Counted from the first letter of the stretch, positions 28,266 through 37,976 are shown. The stretch: 64,000 bases of DNA from Pseudomonas simiae (GCF_900111895.1 NZ_FOKB01000004.1:186001-250000), one strand, 5' to 3'. Program-made: numbers and translations. The notes: generated from the letters alone by a model not told the origin.

Positions 28266-29155
28266 CAGTCGCCTCCACCCCCCAAGCGGCTGCCCCAGCC
28301 CAGCTTGGTGCGGCACACTTCGTAGTAGTTGTGGTCCAGCGGGTGGATCAACCGCAACTTCTGTGCCTTCTTGCTCACGGTGATGGTGTCACCGGGGGCG
28401 CAGGTGAAATGGTTCTGCCCGTCACACGACACCTGGGGGTAGATCTGCATGTCTTTGGACACCACGATTTTCAGCTCACTGTTGCCATCGACCACAATAG
28501 GCCTGCTCGACAACATATGGGGGTACATCGGCACGATCACAATGGCATCCAGCTTGGGATGCATGATCGGGCCGCCCGCCGACAGCGCGTAGGCCGTGGA
28601 GCCGGTAGGCGTGGCAACGATCAGGCCGTCGGCCTTCTGGCTGCACACGAACTGGCCGTCTATATAGAGCTCGAACTCGATCATCCGCGTGGACTTGCCG
28701 GGGTGCAGCACCACGTCATTCAAGGCATCGCCCTGGCCGATGGCTTCGCCGTGGCGACGCACTTCAGCTTGCAGCAGGAAGCGGTTTTCCACCAGGTAAT
28801 GGCCGTCGAGCACCTTGGCCACTTCGACTTCCAGGTCATCGGGGCGGATATCGGTGAGGAACCCCAGGCTGCCACGGTTGATCCCCAGCACCGGCACGTT
28901 ATGCCGAGCCAAGGCCCTGGCCGCACCCAGCAGGCTGCCATCGCCACCGACCACAATCACCATGTCACAGACTTCGCCGAGCATCTTGCGCGATGAAGTC
29001 TGCAGGCCGTGGCCGGGGAGGATTTCAGCGATGGTGTCTTCGAGGATCACATGCAGATGGCGTTCCAGCAGGAATTTTTTCAGCCGGCGGACGGTGTCCA
29101 ACACCTGGGTACTGCCCAGGCGACCGATAATGCCGATATTGCGAAATTGCTCCAT
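28265..29155 (-). CDS. nadK: NAD kinase
   Basis: 296 residues from the ATG at 29155, with AGGAG 5 bases upstream; an ATG ten codons earlier lacks one. The signature GGDGS lies near 70-74 and the NAD-binding segment NRGSLGFLTD near 97-106; TPTGSTAYALSAGGPI completes the family hallmarks. It phosphorylates NAD+ to NADP+ using ATP. First gene of the minus-strand run nadK-metallophosphatase-glpG-DUF1315-DUF2797-pepN. Confidence 0.97.
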   Translation of the reverse strand: MEQFRNIGIIGRLGSTQVLDTVRRLKKFLLERHLHVILEDTIAEILPGHGLQTSSRKMLGEVCDMVIVVGGDGSLLGAARALARHNVPVLGINRGSLGFLTDIRPDDLEVEVAKVLDGHYLVENRFLLQAEVRRHGEAIGQGDALNDVVLHPGKSTRMIEFELYIDGQFVCSQKADGLIVATPTGSTAYALSAGGPIMHPKLDAIVIVPMYPHMLSSRPIVVDGNSELKIVVSKDMQIYPQVSCDGQNHFTCAPGDTITVSKKAQKLRLIHPLDHNYYEVCRTKLGWGSRLGGGGD

Positions 29156-29299
29156 GGGGCTCCTGCGGGATGTGGGGTGTGGCAAAAAGAAGGATTATGG
29201 GCGAAAGGCCGCCCCAGGCAAAATCCTTTGTCGCCATGAAGCCTTGATGACAATAGTTCTCAGCCACCCATGCAACCTTTAAACGGCTATGCTCGGACC

Positions 29300-30247
29300 A
29301 TGACTGTGTTCCCGGATCTGCACACCCTGCCCCGACAGCTGCGCCACCCCGAAGTGCGCGACCTGGCGTGGGTGATGCTCGCCCCGCCGATGCTCGCGCA
29401 CACGCCGTGGCCGCAACGCCACCCGCTGGCCGGCAGCGATTGGGTGCAGGCACCGCATCAACTGGAACGCTGGCTGCGCCAACTTGATCAGGACAGCGGC
29501 GCCTTGCAGCAATGGCTCAGCCTGTCACGCACGCGGCGCCTGGGCCTCTATTACGAACGCCTGTGGCAGTTCGCGGTGCAACATGCGCCGGGTGTGGAAT
29601 TGCTGGCCGCCAACCTGCCGATCCGGCGTGCCGGGCATACCCTGGGCGAGCTGGACATGCTGCTGCGTGACCGCGATGGCGTGCATCACCTGGAGCTGGC
29701 GATCAAACTTTATCTTGGGCCACAGGATGGCCACGGCCAGGACACGGCGCAATGGCTGGGACCGGGTTGCCATGATCGGTTGGACCGCAAACTGGCTCAT
29801 CTGGCCCAGCATCAACTGCCGATATCAGCGCGTGCGGAAAGCCGCGAGGCGTTGGCGGCGCTGGATATACAGCAATTCGATGCGCATTTGTGGCTGGGCG
29901 GTTACCTGCTCTACCCCTGGCCCGGCCAGGCTCAAGCCCCCGTCGGCGCCCATCCGCAGCACCTGCGTGGGCGCTGGTTGCATCAGCGCGATTGGCAAGC
30001 GTTTGTCAGCCTCAGCCAGCCGGGCCGCTGGCAACCCCTGCCCCGGCATGCGTGGCTGGCGCCGGCGCATTACCCGGCGGATCAGGTGTGGAGCGAGGCG
30101 CAGATGCAAGGCTGGCTGGCCGACCTGGACCCCATGGCCCCGGCGCAGTTGCTGGTGCGGCTGGTGCAGGTGGGTGAGGATTGGGAGGAAGCTGAACGGC
30201 TGTTTCTGGTGGCGGACCTTTGGCCGAATGTGCCGGGGGCGGGCTGA
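29300..30247 (+). CDS. DUF1853 family protein
   Basis: 315 residues from the ATG at 29300; an alternative start ten codons earlier is possible. Recognisable family segments are [16 protein letters not shown] near the N terminus and [24 protein letters not shown]...[24 protein letters not shown]. The last contains a D/E-x-K arrangement (ELDMLLRD...[10 protein letters not shown]) like the PD-(D/E)xK nuclease core; that relation is my inference. Function unknown. It is divergent from nadK across a 144-base gap and followed by a REP pair. Confidence 0.86.
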   Translation: MTVFPDLHTLPRQLRHPEVRDLAWVMLAPPMLAHTPWPQRHPLAGSDWVQAPHQLERWLRQLDQDSGALQQWLSLSRTRRLGLYYERLWQFAVQHAPGVELLAANLPIRRAGHTLGELDMLLRDRDGVHHLELAIKLYLGPQDGHGQDTAQWLGPGCHDRLDRKLAHLAQHQLPISARAESREALAALDIQQFDAHLWLGGYLLYPWPGQAQAPVGAHPQHLRGRWLHQRDWQAFVSLSQPGRWQPLPRHAWLAPAHYPADQVWSEAQMQGWLADLDPMAPAQLLVRLVQVGEDWEEAERLFLVADLWPNVPGAG

Positions 30248-30275
30248 AGGATTTTTGGTGTATTGGAGGGCCTTA

Positions 30276-30344
30276 TCGCAGGCAAGCCAGCGGCCACATT
30301 TTGACTGCACCGCCGATCAAATGTGGGAGCTGGCTTGCCTGCGA
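30276..30344. repeat. REP-type inverted pair
   Basis: TCGCAGGCAAGCCAGC (30276-30291) and its exact complement GCTGGCTTGCCTGCGA (30329-30344) face each other across 37 bases, the arrangement of a REPIN in fluorescent pseudomonads. It sits between two convergent genes. Confidence 0.85.
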
Positions 30345-30361
30345 AAGCGATCGTCCAGGCG

Positions 30362-31093
30362 CTACAAGTCATCGATATGCCGATAATCCAGCTGCAACCC
30401 AGCCGCCAGCTCTTGAGCCCGACCCAACCTGATCGGCCCACGCTCGATATCCACCAGCACGCCAGGGCACTCCAGCAACGCTAACCCGGCGATATCCTTG
30501 AGTCGTCCGTCAGTGATCACCAGCAACCGCTGTTGCTCAGCCGGGTAACGCGCACGCCGCAGTGCCAGCCAATGCCTGGCCTCTACAAGCGCCGCGAGTA
30601 ATGGCGTGCCGCCGCCCGCGCCCAACTGGTCCAGCCAACCCGCCAAGCCCTTCGCCGCCTTCAATCCCTGGACCTGCCAGTTGGGCGAATGCCCGCTGGC
30701 CGTCAACAACGCCATCCGTGCCCGCTGGCGGTAGGCATCATCAAACAAATGCGCCAACACGCCCTTGGCGTCGGAAAGCGCGTGATGTCGCCGGGTGGAC
30801 GCCGACGCATCGACAATCACCAGCCACAACGCGGGGGCCGAACGACTGCGCAGGTGATAAAGCAGATCCTCACGGGTTTGCGGGCGCCCACCGAGCAAGG
30901 TGCCCGGCCAATTGATCGAGCCCTGTTTCGCGCTGCGCGCCTTGCCGTGCCTGCCTCTGTCCAGTTGCCCCGCGTTGGGGCGGGCATCCGCCCCCGCGTC
31001 AGGTCGGGGGCGAATGCCTAGGGCTTTTTTGGCCAGGCCGGCACATCGCGGCGTGCGCCCGTGGGCAAGGCCGGTGCGGGCATATCGCCCCAT
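30362..31093 (-). CDS. ChlD-like VWA protein of the cobalt chelatase
   Basis: 243 residues if the ATG at 31093 is used, which overlaps the upstream ATPase gene by 76 bases; no ATG lies between that overlap and the VWA domain, though a TTG about 60 codons downstream is possible. A basic Arg/Ala/Pro-rich stretch leads to a von Willebrand A domain with the metal-site motif DASAST (near 94-99), a Thr in GGGTPL and the Asp in ITDGRLKD. In Pseudomonas, a small ATPase and a VWA protein follow cobN and are thought to replace CobS and CobT as motor subunits for cobalt insertion into hydrogenobyrinate diamide. Confidence 0.82.
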   Translation of the reverse strand: MGRYARTGLAHGRTPRCAGLAKKALGIRPRPDAGADARPNAGQLDRGRHGKARSAKQGSINWPGTLLGGRPQTREDLLYHLRSRSAPALWLVIVDASASTRRHHALSDAKGVLAHLFDDAYRQRARMALLTASGHSPNWQVQGLKAAKGLAGWLDQLGAGGGTPLLAALVEARHWLALRRARYPAEQQRLLVITDGRLKDIAGLALLECPGVLVDIERGPIRLGRAQELAAGLQLDYRHIDDL

Positions 31094-32016
31094 TGGCCTT
31101 GGCCTGGGGAAGCGTCGGAGGACTTGGGCGATTGCCCTTCACTCGGTGGGCTCGATGGAGTGGCCTGCTCTTGGCGGCGATGGCGCAAGGCAAACTCCGC
31201 CACAGCTTCAATATCTTCCTCGCCGATAGCATGGGCACCCCGCCAGGCGGCATGGGCCCGAGCGCCGCGCAACCAGACCAGGTCCGCACGCAACCCGTCG
31301 ACGCCCGCAGCGAAGCACCGTTCGGTGATCCGAGCCAGCGTCTCATCGTCCAGCGCGATGGCATCCAGCCGCGCCCGCGCCTGAGTGCAGCGCTCTCGCA
31401 AGGCTGCCTGCGACTCATCCCATTGTGCGCAGAACGCCGCCGGGTCGCTGTCGAAATCCAGGCGACGACGAATGATCTGCCCACGCTCGACCGGCAAGGT
31501 CTGCCCACTCAACGCCACGTTGAAACCGAAACGGTCGAGCAGCTGCGGTCGCAACTCACCTTCCTCCGGGTTCATGGTGCCGATCAGCACGAAGCGCGCC
31601 GAATGGCGATGGGAAATACCATCGCGCTCGATCAGGTTGGTGCCGCTGGCGGCCACGTCCAGCAGCACATCCACCAAGTGGTCGGGCAGCAGGTTGACCT
31701 CATCGACGTACAATACGCCGCCATCGGCCTTCGCCAAGACCCCGGGTGAGAACTGCGCCCGCCCCTCGCCCAACGCGGCGTCCAGGTCCAGCGTGCCCAC
31801 AAGGCGCTCTTCGGTGGCGCCCAAAGGCAACGTCACGAACTGACCACTGGCCAACAGGTCCGCCAAACCGCGCGCCAAGGTCGACTTGGCCATGCCGCGC
31901 GGACCTTCGATCAGCACACCGCCGATCTTCGGGTCGATGGCAGTCAGGCACAGCGCCAGTTTCAGGTCATCGGCGCCGACTACGGCGGACAGCGGGAAAT
32001 GGGGAATATCAGTCAT
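31018..32016 (-). CDS. ChlI/BchI-like AAA+ ATPase of the cobalt chelatase
   Basis: 332 residues from the ATG at 32016, with GAGGGA upstream. The AAA+ core carries Walker A GPRGMAKST (near 38-46), Walker B GVLYVDEVNLL (near 99-109) and the sensor MNPEEGELRPQLLDRFG. A proline- and serine-rich tail (about 285-332) ends the protein. This is the Mg-chelatase ChlI type, here linked to cobN, so it likely powers cobalt chelation. It overlaps the VWA gene and starts 56 bases after the cobN stop. Confidence 0.9.
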   Translation of the reverse strand: MTDIPHFPLSAVVGADDLKLALCLTAIDPKIGGVLIEGPRGMAKSTLARGLADLLASGQFVTLPLGATEERLVGTLDLDAALGEGRAQFSPGVLAKADGGVLYVDEVNLLPDHLVDVLLDVAASGTNLIERDGISHRHSARFVLIGTMNPEEGELRPQLLDRFGFNVALSGQTLPVERGQIIRRRLDFDSDPAAFCAQWDESQAALRERCTQARARLDAIALDDETLARITERCFAAGVDGLRADLVWLRGARAHAAWRGAHAIGEEDIEAVAEFALRHRRQEQATPSSPPSEGQSPKSSDASPGQGQWGDMPAPALPTGARRDVPAWPKKP

Positions 32017-32071
32017 GCGATCCCTCTTCAAATTCTGCGACACAAGCCTGCTCACCACAACGAGCCCGCCT

Positions 32072-35000
32072 TTAGCCGTCCTCTTCTATATCCAGCAACA
32101 GGTTTTCCAGCGCCTCGCGATACGCCCCCGGCTCCTGCCACATGCTCCGCTGCTGGGCTTCGAGCATGCGCTCGGTCATGTCCCGCAAAGCGTCGGGGTT
32201 GTGTTGCTGCACAAAGGCGCGGGTGTCGGGGTCGAGCAGGTAGGCATCGGCCAGCAGCGCGTATTGATGATCGTCGATCAGCGCCGTGGTGGCGTCGAAA
32301 GCGAACAGGTTGTCCACGGTCGCCGCCATCTCGAATGCACCTTTATAGCCATGGCGCTTCACGCCTTCGATCCACTTGGGGTTGGCGGCGCGGGAGCGGA
32401 TCACCCGGTTCAGCTCTTCCTTCAGAGTGCGGATCTTCGGCAGGTCCGGTTGGCTGTGGTCACCATGGTAGCTGGCGGCCTTGTCACCGCTGAGGGTTTC
32501 CACGGCAGCGAGCATGCCGCCCTGGAATTGGTAGTAGTCGTTGGAATCCAGCAGGTCGTGCTCACGATTGTCCTGGTTCTGCAGCACCGCCTGCACCTGG
32601 CTCAAGCGCTGAGCGAATTGCGCACGGGCGGCGGTGCCTTCATCGGAACCTCCATAGGCGTAGCCGCCCCAGTTGAGGTAAACCTCGGCCAAGTCCTCAC
32701 GGCTTTGCCACAGGCGACCGTCGACCGCGCCCTGCACGCCCGCACCATAGGCGCCCGGCTTGGCGCCGAAAATGCGCCAACCGGCTTGTTTCGCCGCAGC
32801 TTCTGCGTCCAGGCCAGATGTGAGCAACGCCTCACGCTCACTGCGCACCTTGGCGGCCAGCGGGTTCATATCGTCCGGTTCATCCAGCGCCGCCACTGCC
32901 TGCACCGCGGCGTCGAACAGGCGGATCAGGTTGGCGAAGGCATCGCGGAAGAACCCGGACACACGCAGGGTCACGTCGACACGCGGGCGGTCCAGCAGGC
33001 TGATCGGCAGTATTTCAAAATCATCCACCCGTTGGCTGCCGGTCGCCCACACCGGGCGCACGCCCATCAGCGCCATGGCCTGGGCGATGTCGTCGCCGCC
33101 GGTGCGCATGGTGGCAGTGCCCCATACCGACAGGCCGAGTTGGCGCAGGTGGTCGCCGTGGTCTTGCAAATGTCGCTCGAGAATCAGGTTGGCGGATTGA
33201 AAGCCGATGCGCCAGGCCGTGGTAGTGGGCAGGTTGCGCACGTCGACGGTGAAAAAATTGCGACCCGTCGGCAGCACATCCAAACGTCCGCGGCTCGGCG
33301 CGCCACTTGGGCCGGCAGGCACAAAACGGCCACTGAGGGCATCCAGCAAGCCACACATTTCCGCCGGGCCACAAGCGTCCAGACGCGGCGCCACCACGAT
33401 GCGCAGGCTTTCGATAACGGCCTTCACATCCTCCCAACCGGGCTCTTCCAGCTGTTCAAGCGGCCCCTCCAGCGCCTGTTCGATCAGCCGCGCGGCATAC
33501 AGCTCCAGGCGCTCGCGGGTATCGCCGGCGGTGCGCCACAACTGCGCATCGATCTTCTGCAAGACCTGGGGACGGCGCCCGGTCCAGGGCTCGGCCAAAG
33601 CGCAATCCAGCGGATCAAAGCCCAAGTCAAAGGCCTTGGCCAACACACGCAGCAGACTCGATTGCGGACCACGGCCATCGCCACGCGGGATGCGCAGCAA
33701 GGCCAGCAAAGTATCGATACGCAGGCGACCTGCCGGCGACTCGCCAAAGATGTGCAGGCCATCGCGGATCTGCGACTCTTTCAAGTCGCACAGGTACGTG
33801 TCCAGGCGCGGCAGCCAGACGGCGGCGTCGGCGTCGCTCTCCAGCTCAAGTTCCTGGTCGATGCGGGTTTCGCGCACCAGCTTGAGGATGTCTTTCTGCA
33901 ACTCCAGGGCGCGACGCGGATCCAGCAGTTGCGCTTCGTAGTACTCGTCCGCCAGCAGCTCAAGGTTACGCAGGGGGCCGTAGGTTTCGGCACGGGTCAG
34001 GGGCGGCATCAAGTGATCGATGATCACCGCCTGGGTGCGTCGCTTGGCCTGGGCGCCCTCGCCCGGATCGTTGACGATAAACGGGTAGATATTCGGCAGC
34101 GGCCCCAGCAGCGCATCGGGCCAGCAGTTTTCCGACAAGCCGACGCCCTTGCCCGGCAACCATTCAAGGTTGCCATGTTTGCCTACATGGATCACGCCGT
34201 GGGCACCGTAGGTGTGGCGCAACCAGAAGTAGAACGCCAGGTAACCGTGGGGCGGTACCAGGTCCGGGTCGTGGTAAACGGCGCTGGCGTCCACCTGATA
34301 ACCCCGCGCCGGCTGGATACCGACGAACGTCAGGCCCAGGCGCAGGCCGGCGACCATCATGCGGCCATCGCGGAACATCGGGTCGTGATGAGGCGTGCCC
34401 CAGCGCTCCAGCACCGCCTGGCGATTGGCCGCGGGCAAGCGGCTGAACATCGCCTCGTAGTCCTCCAGGCCCAGGCTTTGGTGGCAGGGGCGCAGGTCGA
34501 GGCTGTCGAGGTCATTGGTAACGCCGCCGAGCAAAGCGTGGATCAGTGCCGTGCCGCTTTCCGGCAATGCATCCGACACCGGGTAGCCTTCGGCCTGCAG
34601 GGCACGCAGGATATTCAACGCCGCCGCCGGCGTATCCAGGCCGACACCATTGCCGATACGACCGTCGCGGGTCGGGTAATTGGCGAGGATCAGCGCGATG
34701 CGCTTGTCGCCATTCGGCACTCGCGCCAACTCGACCCAGCGCCGCGCCAGCTCAGCAACAAAATCCATGCGCTCCGGCGCGGCGCGGTAGCACACCACAT
34801 CCGACTGGCTGCGCTCACTGCGCCAGGCCAGGTCCTTGAAGCTGATCGGCCGGCTGATGATCCGCCCGTCCAGCTCCGGCAAGGCAATGTGCATCGCCAG
34901 GTCGCGGGGGCCAAGACCTTGGTCGCTCGCTTCCCAGCCGGGCTGGTTGTCCTGGGCGCAGATCGCCTGGATCACCGGGATATTGCGGCGAAACGGCCGC

Positions 35001-35833
35001 AAGTGCGGCGCTTCCGGGCTGGACTGGGCGAAGCCGGTGGTGTTGAGAATCACCGCCGCGCCGACCTCGTCCAGCAGGTCCTCGACCACCGCCAGGCAGC
35101 CGGGTTCTTTCAAACTGGCCACCGCCATCGGCAACGGGTTGAGACCCGCCGCCTGCAAGCGCTGGCAGAACACATCGATAAAACCGGTATTGGCTGCCTG
35201 CAAATGCGAGCGATAGAACAACACCGCCGCCACCGGCCACTCGGCATTCCAGTCGGCCTGCCAATCATTCAGCCGGGCGCTGGCACGGTGCGGGTGATAA
35301 ATCGCCGTGCGCGGCAAGGTTTGCGGCTCGGCCCAGGCGTAATCACGGCCCAGGTAAGTGCTGGCCAGGCAGCGATAGAAATCCAGGGCATTGCCCAGGC
35401 CGCCCTGGCGCAGGAAGTGCCAGAGGCGATCACGCTCTTCGGCGCCGACGGTACTTAGTCCGCTGAGCTCAGGGTCCGGGCGATCATCCCCCGGCACCAG
35501 AATCAGTTGAACGCCACGCTCGGCCAATTCCACCAGACGCTCAATGCCGTAACGCCAATAACCGATGCCACCATGCAGGGAAATCAGGATGACCTTGGCG
35601 TGGCGCAGCACCTCATCGACATACAGGTCGACCGAGGCATGGTTCTGCACCTGCATCGGGTTGGCCAAGCGAAAGCTGGGGTAATCGTCCGGCAACTGCT
35701 GGGCCGCTTCGGCCAGCAGCGCCAGGCTGGAATCGCCGCTGCACAGGATCACCAGATCAGCGGGGGTTTGTCCGAGGTCGGCAATATTGTCGTCCGAGAC
35801 GAAACCACCGGGCTGGGTCCTGAGCAGGTGCAT
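32072..35833 (-). CDS. cobN: Cobaltochelatase subunit CobN
   Basis: 1253 residues, the normal length for the large ChlH/CobN subunit. Conserved segments include ISLHGGIGYWRYG near the N terminus, the central GKHGNLEWLPGKGVGLS and FREAFANLI-type region (here FRDAFANLIRLFD) and a C-terminal ring-binding region. CobN binds hydrogenobyrinate a,c-diamide and inserts Co2+ with help from an ATPase pair in the aerobic route to vitamin B12. It starts 3 bases after the cobW stop, so the two are co-transcribed behind the cobalamin riboswitch at 37.0-37.2 kb. Confidence 0.96.
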   Translation of the reverse strand: MHLLRTQPGGFVSDDNIADLGQTPADLVILCSGDSSLALLAEAAQQLPDDYPSFRLANPMQVQNHASVDLYVDEVLRHAKVILISLHGGIGYWRYGIERLVELAERGVQLILVPGDDRPDPELSGLSTVGAEERDRLWHFLRQGGLGNALDFYRCLASTYLGRDYAWAEPQTLPRTAIYHPHRASARLNDWQADWNAEWPVAAVLFYRSHLQAANTGFIDVFCQRLQAAGLNPLPMAVASLKEPGCLAVVEDLLDEVGAAVILNTTGFAQSSPEAPHLRPFRRNIPVIQAICAQDNQPGWEASDQGLGPRDLAMHIALPELDGRIISRPISFKDLAWRSERSQSDVVCYRAAPERMDFVAELARRWVELARVPNGDKRIALILANYPTRDGRIGNGVGLDTPAAALNILRALQAEGYPVSDALPESGTALIHALLGGVTNDLDSLDLRPCHQSLGLEDYEAMFSRLPAANRQAVLERWGTPHHDPMFRDGRMMVAGLRLGLTFVGIQPARGYQVDASAVYHDPDLVPPHGYLAFYFWLRHTYGAHGVIHVGKHGNLEWLPGKGVGLSENCWPDALLGPLPNIYPFIVNDPGEGAQAKRRTQAVIIDHLMPPLTRAETYGPLRNLELLADEYYEAQLLDPRRALELQKDILKLVRETRIDQELELESDADAAVWLPRLDTYLCDLKESQIRDGLHIFGESPAGRLRIDTLLALLRIPRGDGRGPQSSLLRVLAKAFDLGFDPLDCALAEPWTGRRPQVLQKIDAQLWRTAGDTRERLELYAARLIEQALEGPLEQLEEPGWEDVKAVIESLRIVVAPRLDACGPAEMCGLLDALSGRFVPAGPSGAPSRGRLDVLPTGRNFFTVDVRNLPTTTAWRIGFQSANLILERHLQDHGDHLRQLGLSVWGTATMRTGGDDIAQAMALMGVRPVWATGSQRVDDFEILPISLLDRPRVDVTLRVSGFFRDAFANLIRLFDAAVQAVAALDEPDDMNPLAAKVRSEREALLTSGLDAEAAAKQAGWRIFGAKPGAYGAGVQGAVDGRLWQSREDLAEVYLNWGGYAYGGSDEGTAARAQFAQRLSQVQAVLQNQDNREHDLLDSNDYYQFQGGMLAAVETLSGDKAASYHGDHSQPDLPKIRTLKEELNRVIRSRAANPKWIEGVKRHGYKGAFEMAATVDNLFAFDATTALIDDHQYALLADAYLLDPDTRAFVQQHNPDALRDMTERMLEAQQRSMWQEPGAYREALENLLLDIEEDG

Positions 35834-35836
35834 GGG

Positions 35837-36904
35837 TTAAACGCTGAGGGCTGCGCGCAGTTGCGCTTCAAGGCCCGCCGCGTCGAGGTCCTGACCGATC
35901 AGCACCAAGCGTGTGATGCGTGCTTCGTCCGGGCCCCAGGCACGGTCGAAGTGCTTGTCGAAACGCGTACCCACCCCTTGGATCAGCAGGCGCATCGGCT
36001 TGTTCGGAATCGCAGCGAAGCCTTTGACGCGCAGGATGCCGTGTTGCACCACCAACTGGGTCAGGGCGTCGAGCAGCAGCGCTTCATCGGCCTGCGGCAG
36101 GTCGATGGAGATGGAGTCGAAGGCGTCGTGATCATGGTCATGATCGTCTTCACCGTCATGGTGATGGTCGTGATGACTGTGGCGACCGTCGATATGCTCT
36201 TCGGAGCCGGCACCCAGGCCGATCAGCACGTCCAACGGCAAACGACCGCTGCTGGCTTCAATGATCTTCACCGCGGGCGGCAGTTCTTCCGCGACTTCCA
36301 GGCGCACACGGGCCAGGTCTTCAGGGCTGATCAGGTCGCTCTTGTTGAGGATCACCAGGTCGGCGCTGGCCAGTTGGTCGGCGAACAGCTCATGCAGCGG
36401 CGACTCGTGGTCCAGGTTCGGGTCGAGCTTGCGCTGGGCATCCACCTGGTCCGGGAAAGCGGCGAAGGTGCCGGCGGCCACGGCCGGACTGTCGACCACG
36501 GTGATCACAGCGTCGACGGTGCAGGCGCTGCGGATTTCCGGCCACTGAAAGGCTTGTACCAACGGTTTTGGCAGGGCCAGGCCGGAGGTTTCGATGAGGA
36601 TATGGTCGAGGTCGCCGCGACGGGCCACCAACTCGCGCATCACTGGAAAGAACTCTTCCTGCACGGTGCAGCACAGGCAGCCATTGGCCAACTCGTAGAC
36701 GCGGCCGTTGGCTTCTTCTTCGGTGCAGCCGATGGAGCACTGCTTGAGGATTTCACCGTCGATACCCAGTTCGCCGAATTCGTTGACGATCACGGCGATG
36801 CGACGGCCCTGGGCGTTATCGAGCATGTGGCGCAGCAAGGTAGTCTTGCCCGAGCCGAGGAAGCCGGTGACGATGGTGACGGGGAGTTTGGCCAGTGTTT
36901 TCAT
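35837..36904 (-). CDS. cobW: CobW-type GTPase, metal chaperone
   Basis: 355 residues. The G3E-type GTPase domain has P-loop GFLGSGKTT (14-22), the metal-binding CxCC motif in NGCLCCTVQEEF (near 74-85), the ETSGLALPKP switch and the guanine-specificity NKSD. Residues about 237-258 form a His/Asp-rich loop, HSHHDHHHDGEDDHDHDHD, likely to bind cobalt or zinc. The CobW_C domain follows (about 260-350). CobW is thought to deliver Co2+ to the chelatase CobN, which fits its place as first gene of the cobW-cobN-chlI-chlD operon under B12 control. Confidence 0.94.
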   Translation of the reverse strand: MKTLAKLPVTIVTGFLGSGKTTLLRHMLDNAQGRRIAVIVNEFGELGIDGEILKQCSIGCTEEEANGRVYELANGCLCCTVQEEFFPVMRELVARRGDLDHILIETSGLALPKPLVQAFQWPEIRSACTVDAVITVVDSPAVAAGTFAAFPDQVDAQRKLDPNLDHESPLHELFADQLASADLVILNKSDLISPEDLARVRLEVAEELPPAVKIIEASSGRLPLDVLIGLGAGSEEHIDGRHSHHDHHHDGEDDHDHDHDAFDSISIDLPQADEALLLDALTQLVVQHGILRVKGFAAIPNKPMRLLIQGVGTRFDKHFDRAWGPDEARITRLVLIGQDLDAAGLEAQLRAALSV

Positions 36905-37008
36905 CGGATGCCCTTGGGGGCGGGCATACGGGACGATAGGCCCTGCGACGGCGCGCAGCAGCGGATTTCGTCACCGGATCACCCCGCCCGGTTGAAGTAG
37001 AAAATCGG

Positions 37009-37195
37009 TTGCGAGGCAGGTCTCCTGGCTTGGGGCTTGCGGGTCTTGCGACCGGCGCTGGCTGCGCCTTCCCGCCTTGTCGGCAGTGGCGTGGCAGTCA
37101 GCTGAACCCTTTACAGTTGCGGGGGCAGCCGCGGCTTGGACCGCGTTCCCTTCTTAGCTTCGGCCTGGGCCGAAGAACCTCGAAGGGTGTAAGGC
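37009..37195 (-). promoter_or_regulatory. Cobalamin riboswitch controlling cobW-cobN operon
   Basis: Read on the minus strand, it has the riboswitch landmarks in order: a GGCC-CA-GGCC helix, AAGGGAACGCGGT, the core CCCCCGCAACTGTAA (about 37111-37125 on the plus strand), and the B12 box AGCCAGGAGACCTGCC (37015-37030 as complement). It ends about 105 bases before the cobW start, leaving room for an expression platform. B12 excess should lower cobW-cobN-chlI-chlD. Confidence 0.93.
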
Positions 37196-37245
37196 TACGC
37201 AGTGCTTGGGGGATGGTCAATGATGGGGTTGGATTGGTTGGGTTA

Positions 37246-37641
37246 GTGTACATATCCGTTTCTGCGGTGATGGCTGCTATGGGTTCCGCCCTTACGGCGG
37301 GTCACTTTGGAAAAGAGCCCCAAAGTAACCAAAGGGCTCTTGCCCCAACACTCGGCACCTCGCTCACGCTCGGTGTGCCCGTAATCCGACAGGGATTTGG
37401 GGGGCCACCGCCACGCGCCATCCATGGCGCGGGGCGGCTAAACCGGCATCCCTGCCGGTTTACCCCCCAAATCCCTGTCGAATTCCGGCCAGCGTGTTTG
37501 ACGGGGCGCTTAGGATCAAGATCAAGATCAAAAGCAAAAGCACAGCGGCCTGACAGCCGGCTTGAGTGGTGTAGAGCAAAGGCGGTTCGCTGTAGGAGCG
37601 GAACCCATTTCAGCCATCATCGCAACAAGGGATATGTACAC
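37246..37641. mobile_element. Non-coding inverted-repeat element, copy 1 (MITE-like)
   Basis: 396 bases with terminal inverted repeats: GTGTACATATCCGTT at the left end and AAGGGATATGTACAC at the right, continuing inward for about 55 bases at roughly 75-80% identity (TGATGGCTG, TGGGTTCCGC and so on). Nested inside is another palindrome, CGACAGGGATTTGGGGGG against its complement about 60 bases later. No transposase. A second copy lies at 40831-41244. Similar elements are, to my knowledge, scattered in P. fluorescens-group genomes. It lies between the two divergent cobalamin riboswitches. Confidence 0.8.
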
Positions 37642-37689
37642 ACCCCAATTGACTCCCCTCCCACCCCCATGCTCTCCTACACATCTTGT

Positions 37690-37865
37690 TTCGGGTGCCC
37701 TTCACAGGGTGAAACGGGAAACCGGTGCGTCATAGCGATATGACCAGTCCGGTGCTGCCCCCGCAACGGTAAGCGAGTGAAGCGTCAGATCCACTGTGCC
37801 TCGACGGCATGGGAAGGCGATGCTTATTAGGCACATTGCCCCTCGCAAGCCCGGAGACCGGCCCG
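37690..37865 (+). promoter_or_regulatory. Cobalamin riboswitch controlling cbtB-cbtA-cobE-cobM
   Basis: Landmarks in order on the plus strand: GGGTGCCC, AAACGGGAAACCGGTGCG, the core GCTGCCCCCGCAACGGTAAG (about 37756-37775), and the B12-box-like GCCCGGAGACCGGCC near 37849-37863. It ends about 112 bases before cbtB. This is the second such switch in the region, pointing the other way. Confidence 0.93.
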
Positions 37866-37976
37866 AAAAATTCAGATAACAAACCCGCGGTGGGCGGGCG
37901 CTGTTCAAACCCTGCGTGCCTGGCTCGCGGGGTTTCCATGCGCTCGTTTCACCCAGACACCTGAAAGGGACGCGCC

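Noticed and set aside
30362..31093. VWA gene treated as a pseudogene because no clear start follows the upstream stop
   Set aside because: An ATG at 31093 with AAGG upstream gives a continuous frame overlapping the ATPase gene by 76 bases, and the VWA metal-site residues are intact.
31886..35458. Open frame of about 1190 codons opposite cobN
   Set aside because: Same reason: shadow of a strongly biased high-GC gene; no ribosome-binding site and no domain.
37009..37743. Open frame of 244 codons through the first riboswitch and the inverted-repeat element
   Set aside because: It runs across a cobalamin riboswitch and a palindromic element; the translated sequence is low-complexity and differs in the second element copy.
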